Source of the DNA: CAVOKN01 sp963696505
GTDB lineage: Bacteria; Pseudomonadota; Gammaproteobacteria; Burkholderiales; Rhodocyclaceae
NCBI GenBank assembly: GCA_963696505.1
Contig: CAVOKN010000031.1
Coordinates: 1-45,056 of the forward strand
Reading direction: 5' to 3'
DNA: 45,056 nt
Both the position numbers and the translations under genes were made by a program. This document shows positions 8,778-16,649 of this stretch, piece after piece. How positions within the stretch are numbered: the first letter of the stretch is position 1; each line of letters begins with the position of its first letter. A model generated the notes under the pieces. That model had not been told where the DNA came from and did no database searches. It saw only the letters and a program-made list of their open reading frames with translations.

Positions 8778-9598
8778 TCCTTGCCGAGTCCGACATTCTC
8801 AGCGCCAGCATCCTGATTGTTGACGATCAAGAGGCCAATGTCGCTCTTCTCGAGCAATTGCTGGCGGAGGCCGGATACGGTCGCGTTGCCTCGATTATGG
8901 ATCCGCACGAGGTCTGCGCGCTGCATCGCAAGAACCGCTACGACCTGATCCTGCTCGACCTGCAGATGCCCGGGATGGACGGATTCCAGGTGATGGAAGG
9001 CCTCAAGACCAACGACGCCGACAGCTATCTTCCAGTCATCGTGCTCACCGCCCAACCCGGCCACAAGCTGCGTGCGCTGCAAAGCGGCGCGAAGGATTTC
9101 ATCAGCAAACCGTTCGATCTGGTCGAGGTCAAGACACGCATCCGCAACATGCTGGAAGTGCGGTTGCTGTACAAGAAGCTCGAAGATTACAACGCGGTGC
9201 TGGAGCAGACGGTACAGGAACGGACCGCCGAACTGCGCGAAAGCGAAGCCCGCTATCGAAGCCTGACCGAACTAGCCTCCGACTGGTACTGGGAGCAGGA
9301 CCAGACCGGGAACTTCACCAAGGTTTCGGGCCCGGTCCTCGAGATGCTGGGCATCCGCGTCGGGGCATTGGCGGAAGATGCCGGCGGTGGTCCGGTAGCC
9401 GGCTGGAATGAGGCGGAGCGGGAGGTGTTGCAGGCGAAGATTGCCGCCCGTCAGCCATTCCTCGATTTCATCTTCAGCCGCGTCAATGCCGACGGCTCCC
9501 GCCAGAGGTTTCAGGTGAGCGGAGAGCCAATGTTCGACCGCTCCTGCCGCTTCCTCGGTTACCGGGGAATCGGCGTGGAACTCACCGGGAAAAAATAG
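8774..9598 (+). CDS. Response regulator with C-terminal PAS domain
   Basis: A 274-residue protein. The receiver domain (about 12-130) has acidic pair VDD, phospho-acceptor Asp62 in LLDLQMPGMDG and Lys112 in SKPFD; then a coiled-coil linker (about 133-160, YKKLEDYNAVLEQTVQERTA) and a PAS domain (about 160-270, SDWYWEQDQTGNFTKVSG). There is no DNA-binding or GGDEF output domain, so it probably signals through a partner. Its ATG overlaps the kinase stop codon (ATGA), so the two are translationally coupled and surely work together. The crp-like gene follows after 38 bases and may be part of the same unit. Confidence 0.85.
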   Translation: MILAESDILSASILIVDDQEANVALLEQLLAEAGYGRVASIMDPHEVCALHRKNRYDLILLDLQMPGMDGFQVMEGLKTNDADSYLPVIVLTAQPGHKLRALQSGAKDFISKPFDLVEVKTRIRNMLEVRLLYKKLEDYNAVLEQTVQERTAELRESEARYRSLTELASDWYWEQDQTGNFTKVSGPVLEMLGIRVGALAEDAGGGPVAGWNEAEREVLQAKIAARQPFLDFIFSRVNADGSRQRFQVSGEPMFDRSCRFLGYRGIGVELTGKK

Positions 9599-9636
9599 AA
9601 CGCGACAGCGAAACCACAAGAACGCGACGGTCAGCG

Positions 9637-10380
9637 ATGCAGACACCCCATAGGCCGAGTCAAAACCACCTTCTCGCTGCCCTGCCGACGGCGGAATTCG
9701 AGCGCTTGGCAACGCATCTGGAATTGGTCCCGATGCCGCTCGGGGAAATGCTCTACGAACCCGGCGGAAGGTTGCAGCACGCCTATTTCCCGACCACCGC
9801 CATCGTATCGCTGCACTACGTCATGGAGTCCGGCGCATCGGCCGAATCTGCGGGCGTGGGCAATGAGGGTGTAGTCGGTGTCTCGCTGTTCATGGGAGGG
9901 GAGACGACGCCAAGCTCGGCCGTGGTTCAAACCGCGGGCCACGCTTACCGGCTGGAGGGCCGCCTGCTGAAGGAGGAATTCAATCGCGCCGGCCTGATGC
10001 AGCGCTTGTTGCTGCGCTACACCCAGGCGCTGCTTACACAGATGTCCCAGACCGCGGCCTGCAACCGGCACCATTCGGTGGAGCAGCAGCTCTGCCGCTG
10101 GCTGTTGTTGACCCTGGACCGGTTGCCGTCGAACGAGTTGATCATGACCCAGGAATTGGTCGCCAGCATGCTCGGCGTGCGGCGGGAAGGCATTACGGAG
10201 GCCGCCGGGCAATTGCAGCGCGCGGGTTTTATCAGTTACCGCCGCGGCCATATCGCAGTGCTGGATCGGTCCGGACTGGAAACCCGCGCCTGCGAGTGCT
10301 ACGGGGTGGTGAAGAAGGAAGTGAGCCGCCTGTTGTCCGACGTGCGGTATCGTCAGAGCACCTCCACGATCGACCAATGA
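9637..10380 (+). CDS. Crp/Fnr family transcriptional regulator (copy 2)
   Basis: A 247-residue regulator with the same layout as the gene at 1873-2592: N-terminal cNMP-binding-like domain (YFPTTAIVSLHYVM, LFMGGE) and C-terminal winged helix (MLGVRREGITEAAGQ). The two are paralogues with many identical blocks from LLAALP near the N-terminus to CECYGVVKKE near the C-terminus. No iron-sulfur cysteines are visible. It lies 38 bases after the response regulator on the same strand, so it may be coregulated with that two-component pair. Which genes it controls cannot be read from the sequence. The ribosome site is weak. Confidence 0.9.
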   Translation: MQTPHRPSQNHLLAALPTAEFERLATHLELVPMPLGEMLYEPGGRLQHAYFPTTAIVSLHYVMESGASAESAGVGNEGVVGVSLFMGGETTPSSAVVQTAGHAYRLEGRLLKEEFNRAGLMQRLLLRYTQALLTQMSQTAACNRHHSVEQQLCRWLLLTLDRLPSNELIMTQELVASMLGVRREGITEAAGQLQRAGFISYRRGHIAVLDRSGLETRACECYGVVKKEVSRLLSDVRYRQSTSTIDQ

Positions 10381-10528
10381 CCACCTTCAGCCAACAGGCC
10401 GGGCGGGGGCACAAGATGATCAGCCGGATCAGTGCTCTTGCTCGACCTGCTACGGGCGCTGCGTGGCGTGATTCTCAGGTGGGCAGGGAGCGAAGGATTG
10501 GGCTTCTTCAATCGTGCATTGTGCCGGT

Positions 10529-10828
10529 TCAACCCAACTCGGATAGCTTCCTTGCCGCATCCTCACGGCTGTAGAAGCGCCTCTCGAATAGGAAGCCCGA
10601 TATTACTGTGGGCCGCAGCGAGCTCACGCCGCCGGTAGCGTTGCGCGAGAGCACGATTTCGTCGGGAAGACCGTCGAGCATGTGACAAGGGGCAGGCCGG
10701 CCGTCGGCAAACCGCGACAGATAAGCCTGGCTAGTCCGCGCGTCGAAGAAGGCCGGCCGAAAGCCGAGGCCGCCGTTCTCCGCGCTGATCGCCCCTGTGC
10801 CGCGAAAGCGTCGCGTTTCGCGCCGCAA
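10529..10828 (-). CDS. Conserved hypothetical protein, start uncertain
   Basis: About 99 residues. The part from ENGGLGFRPAFFDARTSQ to FYSREDAARKLSE reads like a real soluble protein and resembles small conserved hypothetical proteins of betaproteobacteria, whose function I do not know. No ATG lies at a sensible place: the open frame runs far up into the gene at 10833-11360 in another frame. TTG at 10828 is a possible start, 5 bases after that gene's stop, which would fit a two-gene unit. Alternatively the N-terminus was lost. Confidence 0.5.
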   Translation of the reverse strand: MRRETRRFRGTGAISAENGGLGFRPAFFDARTSQAYLSRFADGRPAPCHMLDGLPDEIVLSRNATGGVSSLRPTVISGFLFERRFYSREDAARKLSELG

Positions 10829-10832
10829 GGCT

Positions 10833-11360
10833 CTAGCGTTCAAGGCTCTCCGCTCCGACCACGGCCAGGTTGAGCGCGCGCTCGGAATTGCGCAGGGCGC
10901 CGGATACGGCGTCCCGTCCCGACGCGGAGGTCCACCGAAAATCGACAGTCCTGAGTTTGGCTGAGCCGACGGCGACTTGCTTCTTGAGTGAGCTACCTTC
11001 AAAGTTTGCGACGATCTTATAATTGCCCGCCGGCAGCCTGGCCAAGAACCATGGCCCTTCGGACGTGGTATCCAGAAGCGTTTTTCCTGCCGCATCAGCA
11101 ATGGCGACCCTGACGCCGCTCACGTAGGCGCCGGACTTCATAGCGAATACGAGTTTGAGATTGAAATCCCTGGCGAGCGAACTGAGCCGGTCGATCGAGT
11201 CCGTTCCGACTCCACCAGATACATAAGACACACCGCCGGAAGTCTGGACGATTGCATCGCTACTGGCGCTCGCGAACGAAACGAGCAATGCAGTGCCAAG
11301 AAGAATAGCCGCAAAGCGCTGCGCGAACATCTTGCTTTCAATGCCGAAGATCCGATTCAT
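10833..11360 (-). CDS. Secreted protein with carboxypeptidase-regulatory-like domain
   Basis: A 175-residue protein with signal peptide (about 1-33, LLGTALLVSFASA). The central part (about 75-140) has the pattern of a small beta-sandwich of the carboxypeptidase regulatory type: GVRVAIADAAGKTLLDTTSEGPWF then LPAGNYKIVANFEG. Such domains are structural or binding modules of envelope proteins. Similar proteins are common as conserved hypotheticals in betaproteobacteria. The role is unknown; it is probably periplasmic. It may be cotranscribed with the small gene that follows. Confidence 0.7.
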   Translation of the reverse strand: MNRIFGIESKMFAQRFAAILLGTALLVSFASASSDAIVQTSGGVSYVSGGVGTDSIDRLSSLARDFNLKLVFAMKSGAYVSGVRVAIADAAGKTLLDTTSEGPWFLARLPAGNYKIVANFEGSSLKKQVAVGSAKLRTVDFRWTSASGRDAVSGALRNSERALNLAVVGAESLER

Positions 11361-11627
11361 GTGCCGCTTCCCCTATGTCAGTTCGATTGCTGTTGCGTCG
11401 CGTTGTCTTGCCCGCCGGGGGCTAACCGGCACGGGTCGGTAAGGTGATTATCCGCAACGGCGGGAGAAATTCTGTGCGTTTGCGTACGCGCACGAAGCAC
11501 GCCGGGGCAAGAAGATCGACGGTCTCGGCGCCCAAGGGGTGGCCATGTGGATGCGATGCCATTGGCCGCGGGAGTCCCTTCCGGTCGATCAACATGAATT
11601 CGGCGAGCGGCCTCTCGCTACCCACTG
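11361..11627. other. Gap with no supported gene
   Basis: A minus-strand frame through this gap lacks a ribosome site and any recognisable motif. The promoter of the gene ending at 10833 should be here. Confidence 0.35.
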
Positions 11628-11792
11628 TCACTTCCGACGTATCAGTCCTACGATAAGCGAAGCGACAAACAGCAGAAGAAAGACGAAGAACAGGATCTTT
11701 GCGATCTCGACGGCGCCGGCTGCGATGCCGGTAAAGCCCAGTAGCGCAGCGACCAGCGCGATCACCAGAAATACGGCGGCATAGTGCAACAT
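11628..11792 (-). CDS. DUF1328 family small membrane protein (YtjA-like)
   Basis: A 54-residue protein starting MLHYAAVFLVIALVAALLGF and ending VGLIRRK. The sequence is two hydrophobic helices (about 5-22 and 30-50) around GIAAGAVEIAK, the signature of the DUF1328/YtjA family of inner-membrane proteins. Those are common beside stress genes in proteobacteria, with no known biochemical role. ATG at 11792 is preceded by AAAGGA six bases upstream. It is one of several tiny stress-type genes in this part of the window. Confidence 0.85.
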   Translation of the reverse strand: MLHYAAVFLVIALVAALLGFTGIAAGAVEIAKILFFVFLLLFVASLIVGLIRRK

Positions 11793-12142
11793 TGTCATTC
11801 CTTTCATTGACCGTCAATCAACCAGGTGTTGTCACGTCTCGGCGTCGATCTGCCGTCAGTTTCCGCGCATGCCAGGCTTCACACCTTCTGCGCCCTTGAT
11901 GCCACGTCGAACTTCAACAGCGCAGTTGATGTCGGCCCGGGCACTCACAAAGCCGCTCTGCTGACTACGCCCGTGGCGGCTCCGACGTCGATCCCGGGAG
12001 ATTTTAGGAAGGGCTCATCGAAGGCGGGCACTTGACGTGCGCATTCAGGACGGTGTCCGCGATTGGTGCCTGCCCCTTGCTCTCTTGGCGGAATTGCGCC
12101 AGCCGTACGGCGTCCACGAGAATCCAAGATCTGGCCAACGCG
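11793..12142. other. Intergenic region, 350 bases, nothing recognised
   Basis: No coding frame with supporting features on either strand. It separates two small minus-strand membrane-protein genes, so it probably holds the DUF1328 gene promoter and the end of the DUF3309 transcript. Confidence 0.4.
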
Positions 12143-12301
12143 CTATATCTTGCCCATCAACCACAGAACGATCAGGATCAGCAACACCAATCCAAGACCA
12201 CCGCTGGGACCGTAACCCCATCCCCGGCTGTGGGGCCAGCTAGGAATCACGCCGATCAGAATAAGAACCACAACTATCAGCAGAATTGTTCCTAATGACA
12301 T
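12143..12301 (-). CDS. DUF3309 family small membrane protein
   Basis: A 52-residue protein with two hydrophobic helices (about 4-20 and 34-50) flanking the family signature SWPHSRGWGYGPSGGLG. This is the DUF3309 family: tiny predicted inner-membrane proteins of unknown role, frequent in betaproteobacteria next to CsbD, DUF1328 and BON-domain genes. ATG at 12301 is preceded by AGGGGA six bases upstream. A longer open frame upstream has no family match and is rejected as the N-terminus. Confidence 0.85.
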   Translation of the reverse strand: MSLGTILLIVVVLILIGVIPSWPHSRGWGYGPSGGLGLVLLILIVLWLMGKI

Positions 12302-12973
12302 TTCGTGTCCCCTAACAGAGAGTCGTAACAGCGCAGCGTCCGAACGAGCCCTTCCAACGCGCCAATGCTGCTTTCCTCGGCGTGCCGGCACCCTTCGTCG
12401 AACCGCGCTACCGGTTGCGCGTTCGAAGCGGTGCTGCTCTTCAAATACGACACTGCGACACCGGAGCCCCTTGGAAGCGGCAGTCATCGCCATGTCCGTA
12501 CCCGCAATGCTACTCACGCGAGAGCTACAGTCTGTACGACACCGCACACCAAGTGTGGATTCAACTCGACGCAGACGAGGGTGCGTCCCCGCGCTCGCGG
12601 CCTGCAGTGGCAGTACCGCGCCACAGCGACCCAGGCTGGCTTTGGAACTCGCGCTGGGAACGGGTCACGGGATCAAATTCACGTTCCATGATGGCCTCGA
12701 CCGGACAGCCTGTCTGGGACTTAGCGTTGAGAGCCTTCTGACGACATTGGAAGGATTCACTTGCGATGTGTTCGGCGTCGCACTGACTGCGCGTGTGATT
12801 AGGCACACCCTGTGCAGACGAGGAACACCTGTGCTCAGATGGGCGCCCATCCGAGAGGATTGTCATGCGCATCAGATGAGCGCGGCGAATCGGTGTTTCG
12901 CTCTCGGCGATGATGCGCTGCTGACCACGACTGCAGTCGTCATCCCGCCAACTCACTCGCACCAGGAGGCAAA
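12302..12973. other. Intergenic region, 672 bases, no supported gene
   Basis: A plus-strand frame at 12471-12977 runs into the DUF883 gene, but its translation has no family pattern or ribosome site. A perfect 14-bp palindrome GATGGGCGCCCATC lies near 12837-12850. The DUF883 gene's ribosome site AGGAGG is at the right edge. Confidence 0.45.
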
Positions 12974-13294
12974 GTGACTACCGAACTGACCGCAATCGAA
13001 GGAACAAAGGAAAAGCTCTTGGGAGATATCAGGGGCGCAGTCGCCGACGGCGACGATCTGCTGAAGCAAGTAGCCGATTTTAGCGCTGAACAATTAGCCG
13101 CGGCGCGCACGAAGATCGATGCAAAGCTGGGCGAGGCGAGATCCAGACTCGATGGTGCGCGAATTGCGGTCACGGAGACGGCCAAGGATGCCGCAGACGC
13201 CACGTATGAGTACGTAAGAGAGAACCCCTGGAAGCTCCTCGGAGTTGCGATAGCGGCCGGACTCGTCATCGGCTTGTTCCTCAGGCGCCGCTGA
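12974..13294 (+). CDS. DUF883 (ElaB/YqjD-like) membrane-tail protein
   Basis: A 106-residue protein: a long charged helix (about 5-80) with alternating Ala, Lys, Asp and Glu, then a single C-terminal membrane helix (WKLLGVAIAAGLVIGLFL) ending in RRR. This is the ElaB/YqjD/DUF883 layout. Enterobacterial members are inner-membrane tail-anchored proteins that bind ribosomes in stationary phase (family knowledge); that role is not shown here. The start is GTG, supported by a strong AGGAGG a few bases upstream. Confidence 0.85.
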   Translation: MTTELTAIEGTKEKLLGDIRGAVADGDDLLKQVADFSAEQLAAARTKIDAKLGEARSRLDGARIAVTETAKDAADATYEYVRENPWKLLGVAIAAGLVIGLFLRRR

Positions 13295-13535
13295 TTAGCG
13301 CGATGCAACGACCGAACGTGGTTCTACGTACGGCACCGCACTGACTGCCCCCGAGCATACGACTAGGCTGACGATTGGAACGGGGCTTTGCATTGAATCA
13401 GCCCACGCTCGCGTCACCGCGTTCCCCGCGGAGACTGCCGTTGCGCAGCGTTCGTCAATGGCGAGAGTCCGATTGCGGCAAAGAATGCGCGATCGGGCTT
13501 TCGGCCCATTGGGTGCCAAACGGAAGGAGTTGGAT

Positions 13536-13760
13536 ATGAACTGGGATATCGTCGAAGGCAACTGGAAGCAATTCAAGGGTAAGGTTAAGGCACGTTGGGG
13601 CGACCTCACCGAGGATCACCTCGACGTGATTGCCGGCAAGCGCGTCGAATTGGCGGGCAAGATCCAGGAGGCGTACGGGATCACGAAGGACGAAGCCGAG
13701 CAGCAGATCAGGCTGTTTGAGAAGCGCAACAAGGACTACCGTCCGAAGGCTTCCGCCTGA
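13536..13760 (+). CDS. CsbD family stress protein (YjbJ-like)
   Basis: A 74-residue protein beginning MNWDIVEGNWKQFKGKVKARWG, with the conserved CsbD pattern through LTEDHLDVIAGKRVELAGKIQE and YGITKDEAEQQI. CsbD/YjbJ proteins are small, hydrophilic and abundant under general stress; the mechanism is unknown. ATG 13536 has GGAAGGAG about seven bases upstream, so the 26 extra residues of the longer frame are not used. It follows the DUF883 gene on the same strand after 241 bases. Confidence 0.9.
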   Translation: MNWDIVEGNWKQFKGKVKARWGDLTEDHLDVIAGKRVELAGKIQEAYGITKDEAEQQIRLFEKRNKDYRPKASA

Positions 13761-14367
13761 TCCGAACGCGCGGCGTGCCGCATCGCTCGGCGACCGGCAG
13801 CATCGTCGGCGGGCAAGACACGCAGATCCCAGCGGAGAGATCCGAGAAACTGCGTCGTCCAGAAGCCCTCGTCGCAAAGGACCACATTCGTGGCTAGGGA
13901 CAAACGCTTTGATCCGCCGCCTTCGCTCACTGGAGCCACTGCGGGAGCTGCCGCCTATGCCTCGCATATTGCCCTACGGGCTTCGCAAGGCGGCGAAGCG
14001 GCCACAAGCGGCAACGCTGACGAACTGGGAGGAAGAAGGCGTAAGGCTGGGAACGCCCGCCGTCGCTCCGCAGTCGTCTTGACCTGGCTGGGTAGCGTCA
14101 ACATTTGGTTTGTCCCGCCTCGATCGAAGCGGGATCGGAGATCGGCAGCCAGGGTACATAGGGGTGCGGGCTCGTATATCGTTCCAACGGCGCTCCGGAT
14201 CTTTCCGGCAGAAGCGGATCAAGCGTGGCGGATTGCTCGCAGTGACGTGATTCACCCACGTAAGTCAAATCGACGGAATTGTCAGGAAGCATTCGAAGCT
14301 GACTGCCGCCGCCATCGTGTCGATCGACATGCGTGTTGAGCACGATTGCTAACATCAGGAGATCCAT
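13761..14367. other. Intergenic region, 607 bases, degenerate and repeat-containing
   Basis: Open frames on the plus strand (such as 13890-14339) have no signal or family pattern and look like reading through old repeat DNA. It contains copy 2 of the 48-base repeat (14202-14249). The next gene has AGGAG just before its ATG. Confidence 0.45.
14202..14249 (+). repeat. 48-base dispersed repeat, copy 2
   Basis: Matches 6241-6288 at 39 of 48 positions without gaps, including GATTGCTC and TGACGTG. It ends about 120 bases before the start of a secreted-protein gene. Confidence 0.5.
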
Positions 14368-14802
14368 ATGAAACGTCTTCTATTCGTAGCAGCGCTGGCC
14401 GCTTGCACTGCTCCGGCACTCGCGACCGATGTTGGTGTTTCCGTCAGCATTGGCCAACCCGGCTTCTATGGGCGGCTTGATATCGGCGGGTATCCGCAAC
14501 CGCAGGTCATCTATCGCCGGCCCATTGTGGTCGAACGGATGCCGGCGTATCCCCCGCCGGTCTACCTGCGCGTGCCTCCGGGACACGCCAAGCATTGGCG
14601 AAAGCACTGCCGGGAATACAATGCCTGCGCTGAGCGGGTCTACTTTGTGAAGGACAACTGGTACGAGCGCGAGTACGTTCCGCGTTACCAGGAGCATCAT
14701 CGCGATCGCCGCGATGACCGCCATGACGAGCGGGGGAACGATCATCGCGGCGACCAGAACGACCGCCACGGCGACGATCACGGTCATGGTCGTGATCACT
14801 AA
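14368..14802 (+). CDS. Secreted protein with Asp/His/Arg-rich tail
   Basis: A 144-residue protein with signal peptide (about 1-19, ending PALA before TD). The central domain is rich in Pro and Tyr (GQPGFYGRLDIGGYPQPQ), carries two cysteines (HCREYNACAER) and a YFVKDNWYEREY segment. The last 40 residues are nearly all His, Asp, Arg and Gly (DRRDDRHDERGN to HGRDH). Similar secreted hypothetical proteins occur in betaproteobacteria. The tail could bind metal ions such as nickel, zinc or copper (inference). AGGAG precedes ATG by about 8 bases. Confidence 0.8.
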   Translation: MKRLLFVAALAACTAPALATDVGVSVSIGQPGFYGRLDIGGYPQPQVIYRRPIVVERMPAYPPPVYLRVPPGHAKHWRKHCREYNACAERVYFVKDNWYEREYVPRYQEHHRDRRDDRHDERGNDHRGDQNDRHGDDHGHGRDH

Positions 14803-15280
14803 GGCATGGGCGTGACGAATGTCCCTCCTCATGCCTTCGCAATGTCGCCAGGGCAGGTACTCCTCCCTTCGCTATGTGCGCGACCGAACCGACTAGGGCT
14901 GGCGCTGGGATTATCCTGCTATCGAGGTTTGGACAGAGCGTGCAGCCGCGGGGCCGGGCCACCTGTCCCGTAGGTTGCGCCGACAGCCTGGCTCGGAACG
15001 TGGCGGGCATTGCAAAGCGGCCGTGCAGGCATGGTGCTCGGATTGCGGCGTTACCCAGTGGAGACTGGAAACGTCCCGGGAAGCATCCGCCACCTTTGGC
15101 AATGCGCATATGCGTATCCTTAATAGGCGGTCATGACTCAATACGTTGCCATGGCAGGTGCTCGCGAGCGGTGCAAGGAGACGCAGCAGCGCTTGTGGGG
15201 CCCCCGAGTCGAATTGCAGGAGTTGAAGCCCGACAGCCACAGATAGAGGTCCTGTTCTACTCACAACTGGAGAGTCAACC
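14803..15280. other. Intergenic region, 478 bases, nothing coding
   Basis: Near the left edge AAGGCATG and CATGCCTT (about 14802-14838) could form a long-loop hairpin at the end of the preceding gene, without a T tract. No supported gene was seen. The promoter of the BON-domain gene should be here. Confidence 0.4.
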
Positions 15281-15595
15281 ATGAAACAACTTGGCAAGTA
15301 TATTTCTGCACTGTTCCTCGCCGTTACGCTGGTGTCCGCTGTGGGTTGCGCATCCACGTCGAAACAGGAGGGGACCGGCGAGTACGTCGACGACAGCGTC
15401 ATCACCACCAAAGTTAAGGCGGCCATACTCGATGAACCCGAACTGAAGGTCGCCGAGATCAACGTCGAGACCTTCAAGGGCGCGGTTCAACTGAGCGGCT
15501 TCGTGAGTTCGCAGGCCGCAGCGAACAAGGCGGTCGAGGTGGCACGGGGTGTCGGCGGCGTGAAATCCGTAAAAAACGACATGCGGATCAAGTAG
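15281..15595 (+). CDS. BON-domain lipoprotein (OsmY-like)
   Basis: A 104-residue lipoprotein: signal peptide with lipobox AVGC (Cys near 23), then one BON domain (about 36-104) with DDSVITTKVKAAILDEP, VETFKGAVQLSGFV and VKSVKNDMRIK. BON domains bind phospholipid surfaces; OsmY and related proteins protect the envelope under osmotic stress (family knowledge). There is a single BON domain here versus two in OsmY. The ribosome site GGAGAG is seen upstream of ATG. It belongs with the other small stress lipoproteins in this region. Confidence 0.9.
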   Translation: MKQLGKYISALFLAVTLVSAVGCASTSKQEGTGEYVDDSVITTKVKAAILDEPELKVAEINVETFKGAVQLSGFVSSQAAANKAVEVARGVGGVKSVKNDMRIK

Positions 15596-15837
15596 GAGAT
15601 CACTGATCGCGCGCCGCTTCGGGATCTTACGTTCGGGAGCGGCAGTGGGGAGTATTCGTGTTTCATTTTACAGGAGTTCCACTGGTCGTTGCTCAGCGAG
15701 TCCCACGGAAGTCAGCGATGGGATAAGTCTATGTCGAGCACGACGAAAGCGGAGCGCAGCATCAATACGGTATCCGTCCGCATGCTGACGGCGAACGGTT
15801 CGAAATGATGGCAATGCGATAGAAATCGGGAGCAATC

Positions 15838-16125
15838 ATGGCGACAAAAGAGGCATATCAACAAAAGTTGCAGGCGCAACTCAAGGAATGGGATGCAAAG
15901 CTCGATCAGTTGATCGCGAAAGGTCAAAAGGCGACGGCGGATGCGCGGATCAACTACGAGAACGATCTCGAAAGCCTGAAGAGCAAGCGAGCACAGGCGC
16001 ACCAGATGCTCGAGGAGATGGGCAAGCGCAGCGAGACCGCTTGGGAGGATTTGAAGGACGGAGTGGAAAAGGCCTGGGACGAAATGCGTAAGACGATGGA
16101 GAAAGTTTCAGCTCGTTTCAAATGA
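15838..16125 (+). CDS. Small coiled-coil protein
   Basis: A 95-residue, highly charged protein, helical along its whole length with heptad-like spacing (YQQKLQAQLKEWDAKLDQL, then LESLKSKRAQAHQMLEEM and AWEDLKDGVEKAWDEM). No signal peptide or membrane helix. It resembles the small coiled-coil proteins of the sll1863 stress type found next to CsbD and BON genes; the match is by layout, not by a specific motif. GGGAG lies seven bases before ATG. It is probably cytosolic; partner unknown. Confidence 0.75.
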   Translation: MATKEAYQQKLQAQLKEWDAKLDQLIAKGQKATADARINYENDLESLKSKRAQAHQMLEEMGKRSETAWEDLKDGVEKAWDEMRKTMEKVSARFK

Positions 16126-16649
16126 ATAGGCCGCCTGTACCTTCGGGTGACCGGCCGTTAGGTGCGATGGGCGAGTGTTGGAAGTGCTTGAAGGCCAGCG
16201 TCTTGCCGCCGAGCGCGCGGTTGCAATGGTTCCGGCTGCAGGACGTCTCAATGCAGTCGAACAGATCCGTCACCGCTCTCAGGTCCAGCCAGCTCTCGCC
16301 GGCCGCGATGTAGTTGATGTTGGCGACCGGATTTGCGTGTGGCCGCAGTCGGCGTGAATTGCGGAGCGGCACGTTTGGGGGGGGCGGGACTCAGGCGTGG
16401 CTATGAAGCGCCGCTTGAGTCGCGTCCGCGGCTGAGTGAGCAGATGATTGCCACTGAGCCGTCTGCCGGTAGGATTTTCTGACCGCCCAGCTTTCCTCCA
16501 GAGGGAATAGCCTCCAGGGGGCGCTGCCACCTGGCAACCAATCTGGAGCCGCTTTGCTGAACAATGACCGTGTGCTCCGACAGCGACGCAGTTGCGAGGG
16601 ACGCAGCCGGCTTGATTAGCCTCTCAGCCGGCATCATCGGCCGGGCGCG
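16126..16649. other. Intergenic region, 524 bases, with a possible old transposase trace
   Basis: On the minus strand (about 16145-16350) a frame reads TDLFDCIETSCSRNHCNRAL then GGKTLAFKHF, which weakly resembles the C-terminal end of IS3-type transposases. It is too degraded to be sure. No supported gene is present. Confidence 0.3.

Noticed and set aside
11422..11627. Minus-strand frame ending ITLPTRAG
   Set aside because: No start with a ribosome site and no family pattern; its upstream part is just the DUF1328 gene in another frame.
12837..12850. Perfect palindrome GATGGGCGCCCATC
   Set aside because: Single short palindrome in a GC-rich gap with no nearby gene start to serve; recorded but not given a role.
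12471..12977. 168-codon plus-strand frame before the DUF883 gene
   Set aside because: No recognisable protein pattern, no ribosome site, and it overlaps the real GTG start and strong AGGAGG of the DUF883 gene.
13890..14339. 149-codon plus-strand frame
   Set aside because: Reads through degenerate repeat DNA including the 48-base repeat; no signal, fold or ribosome site.
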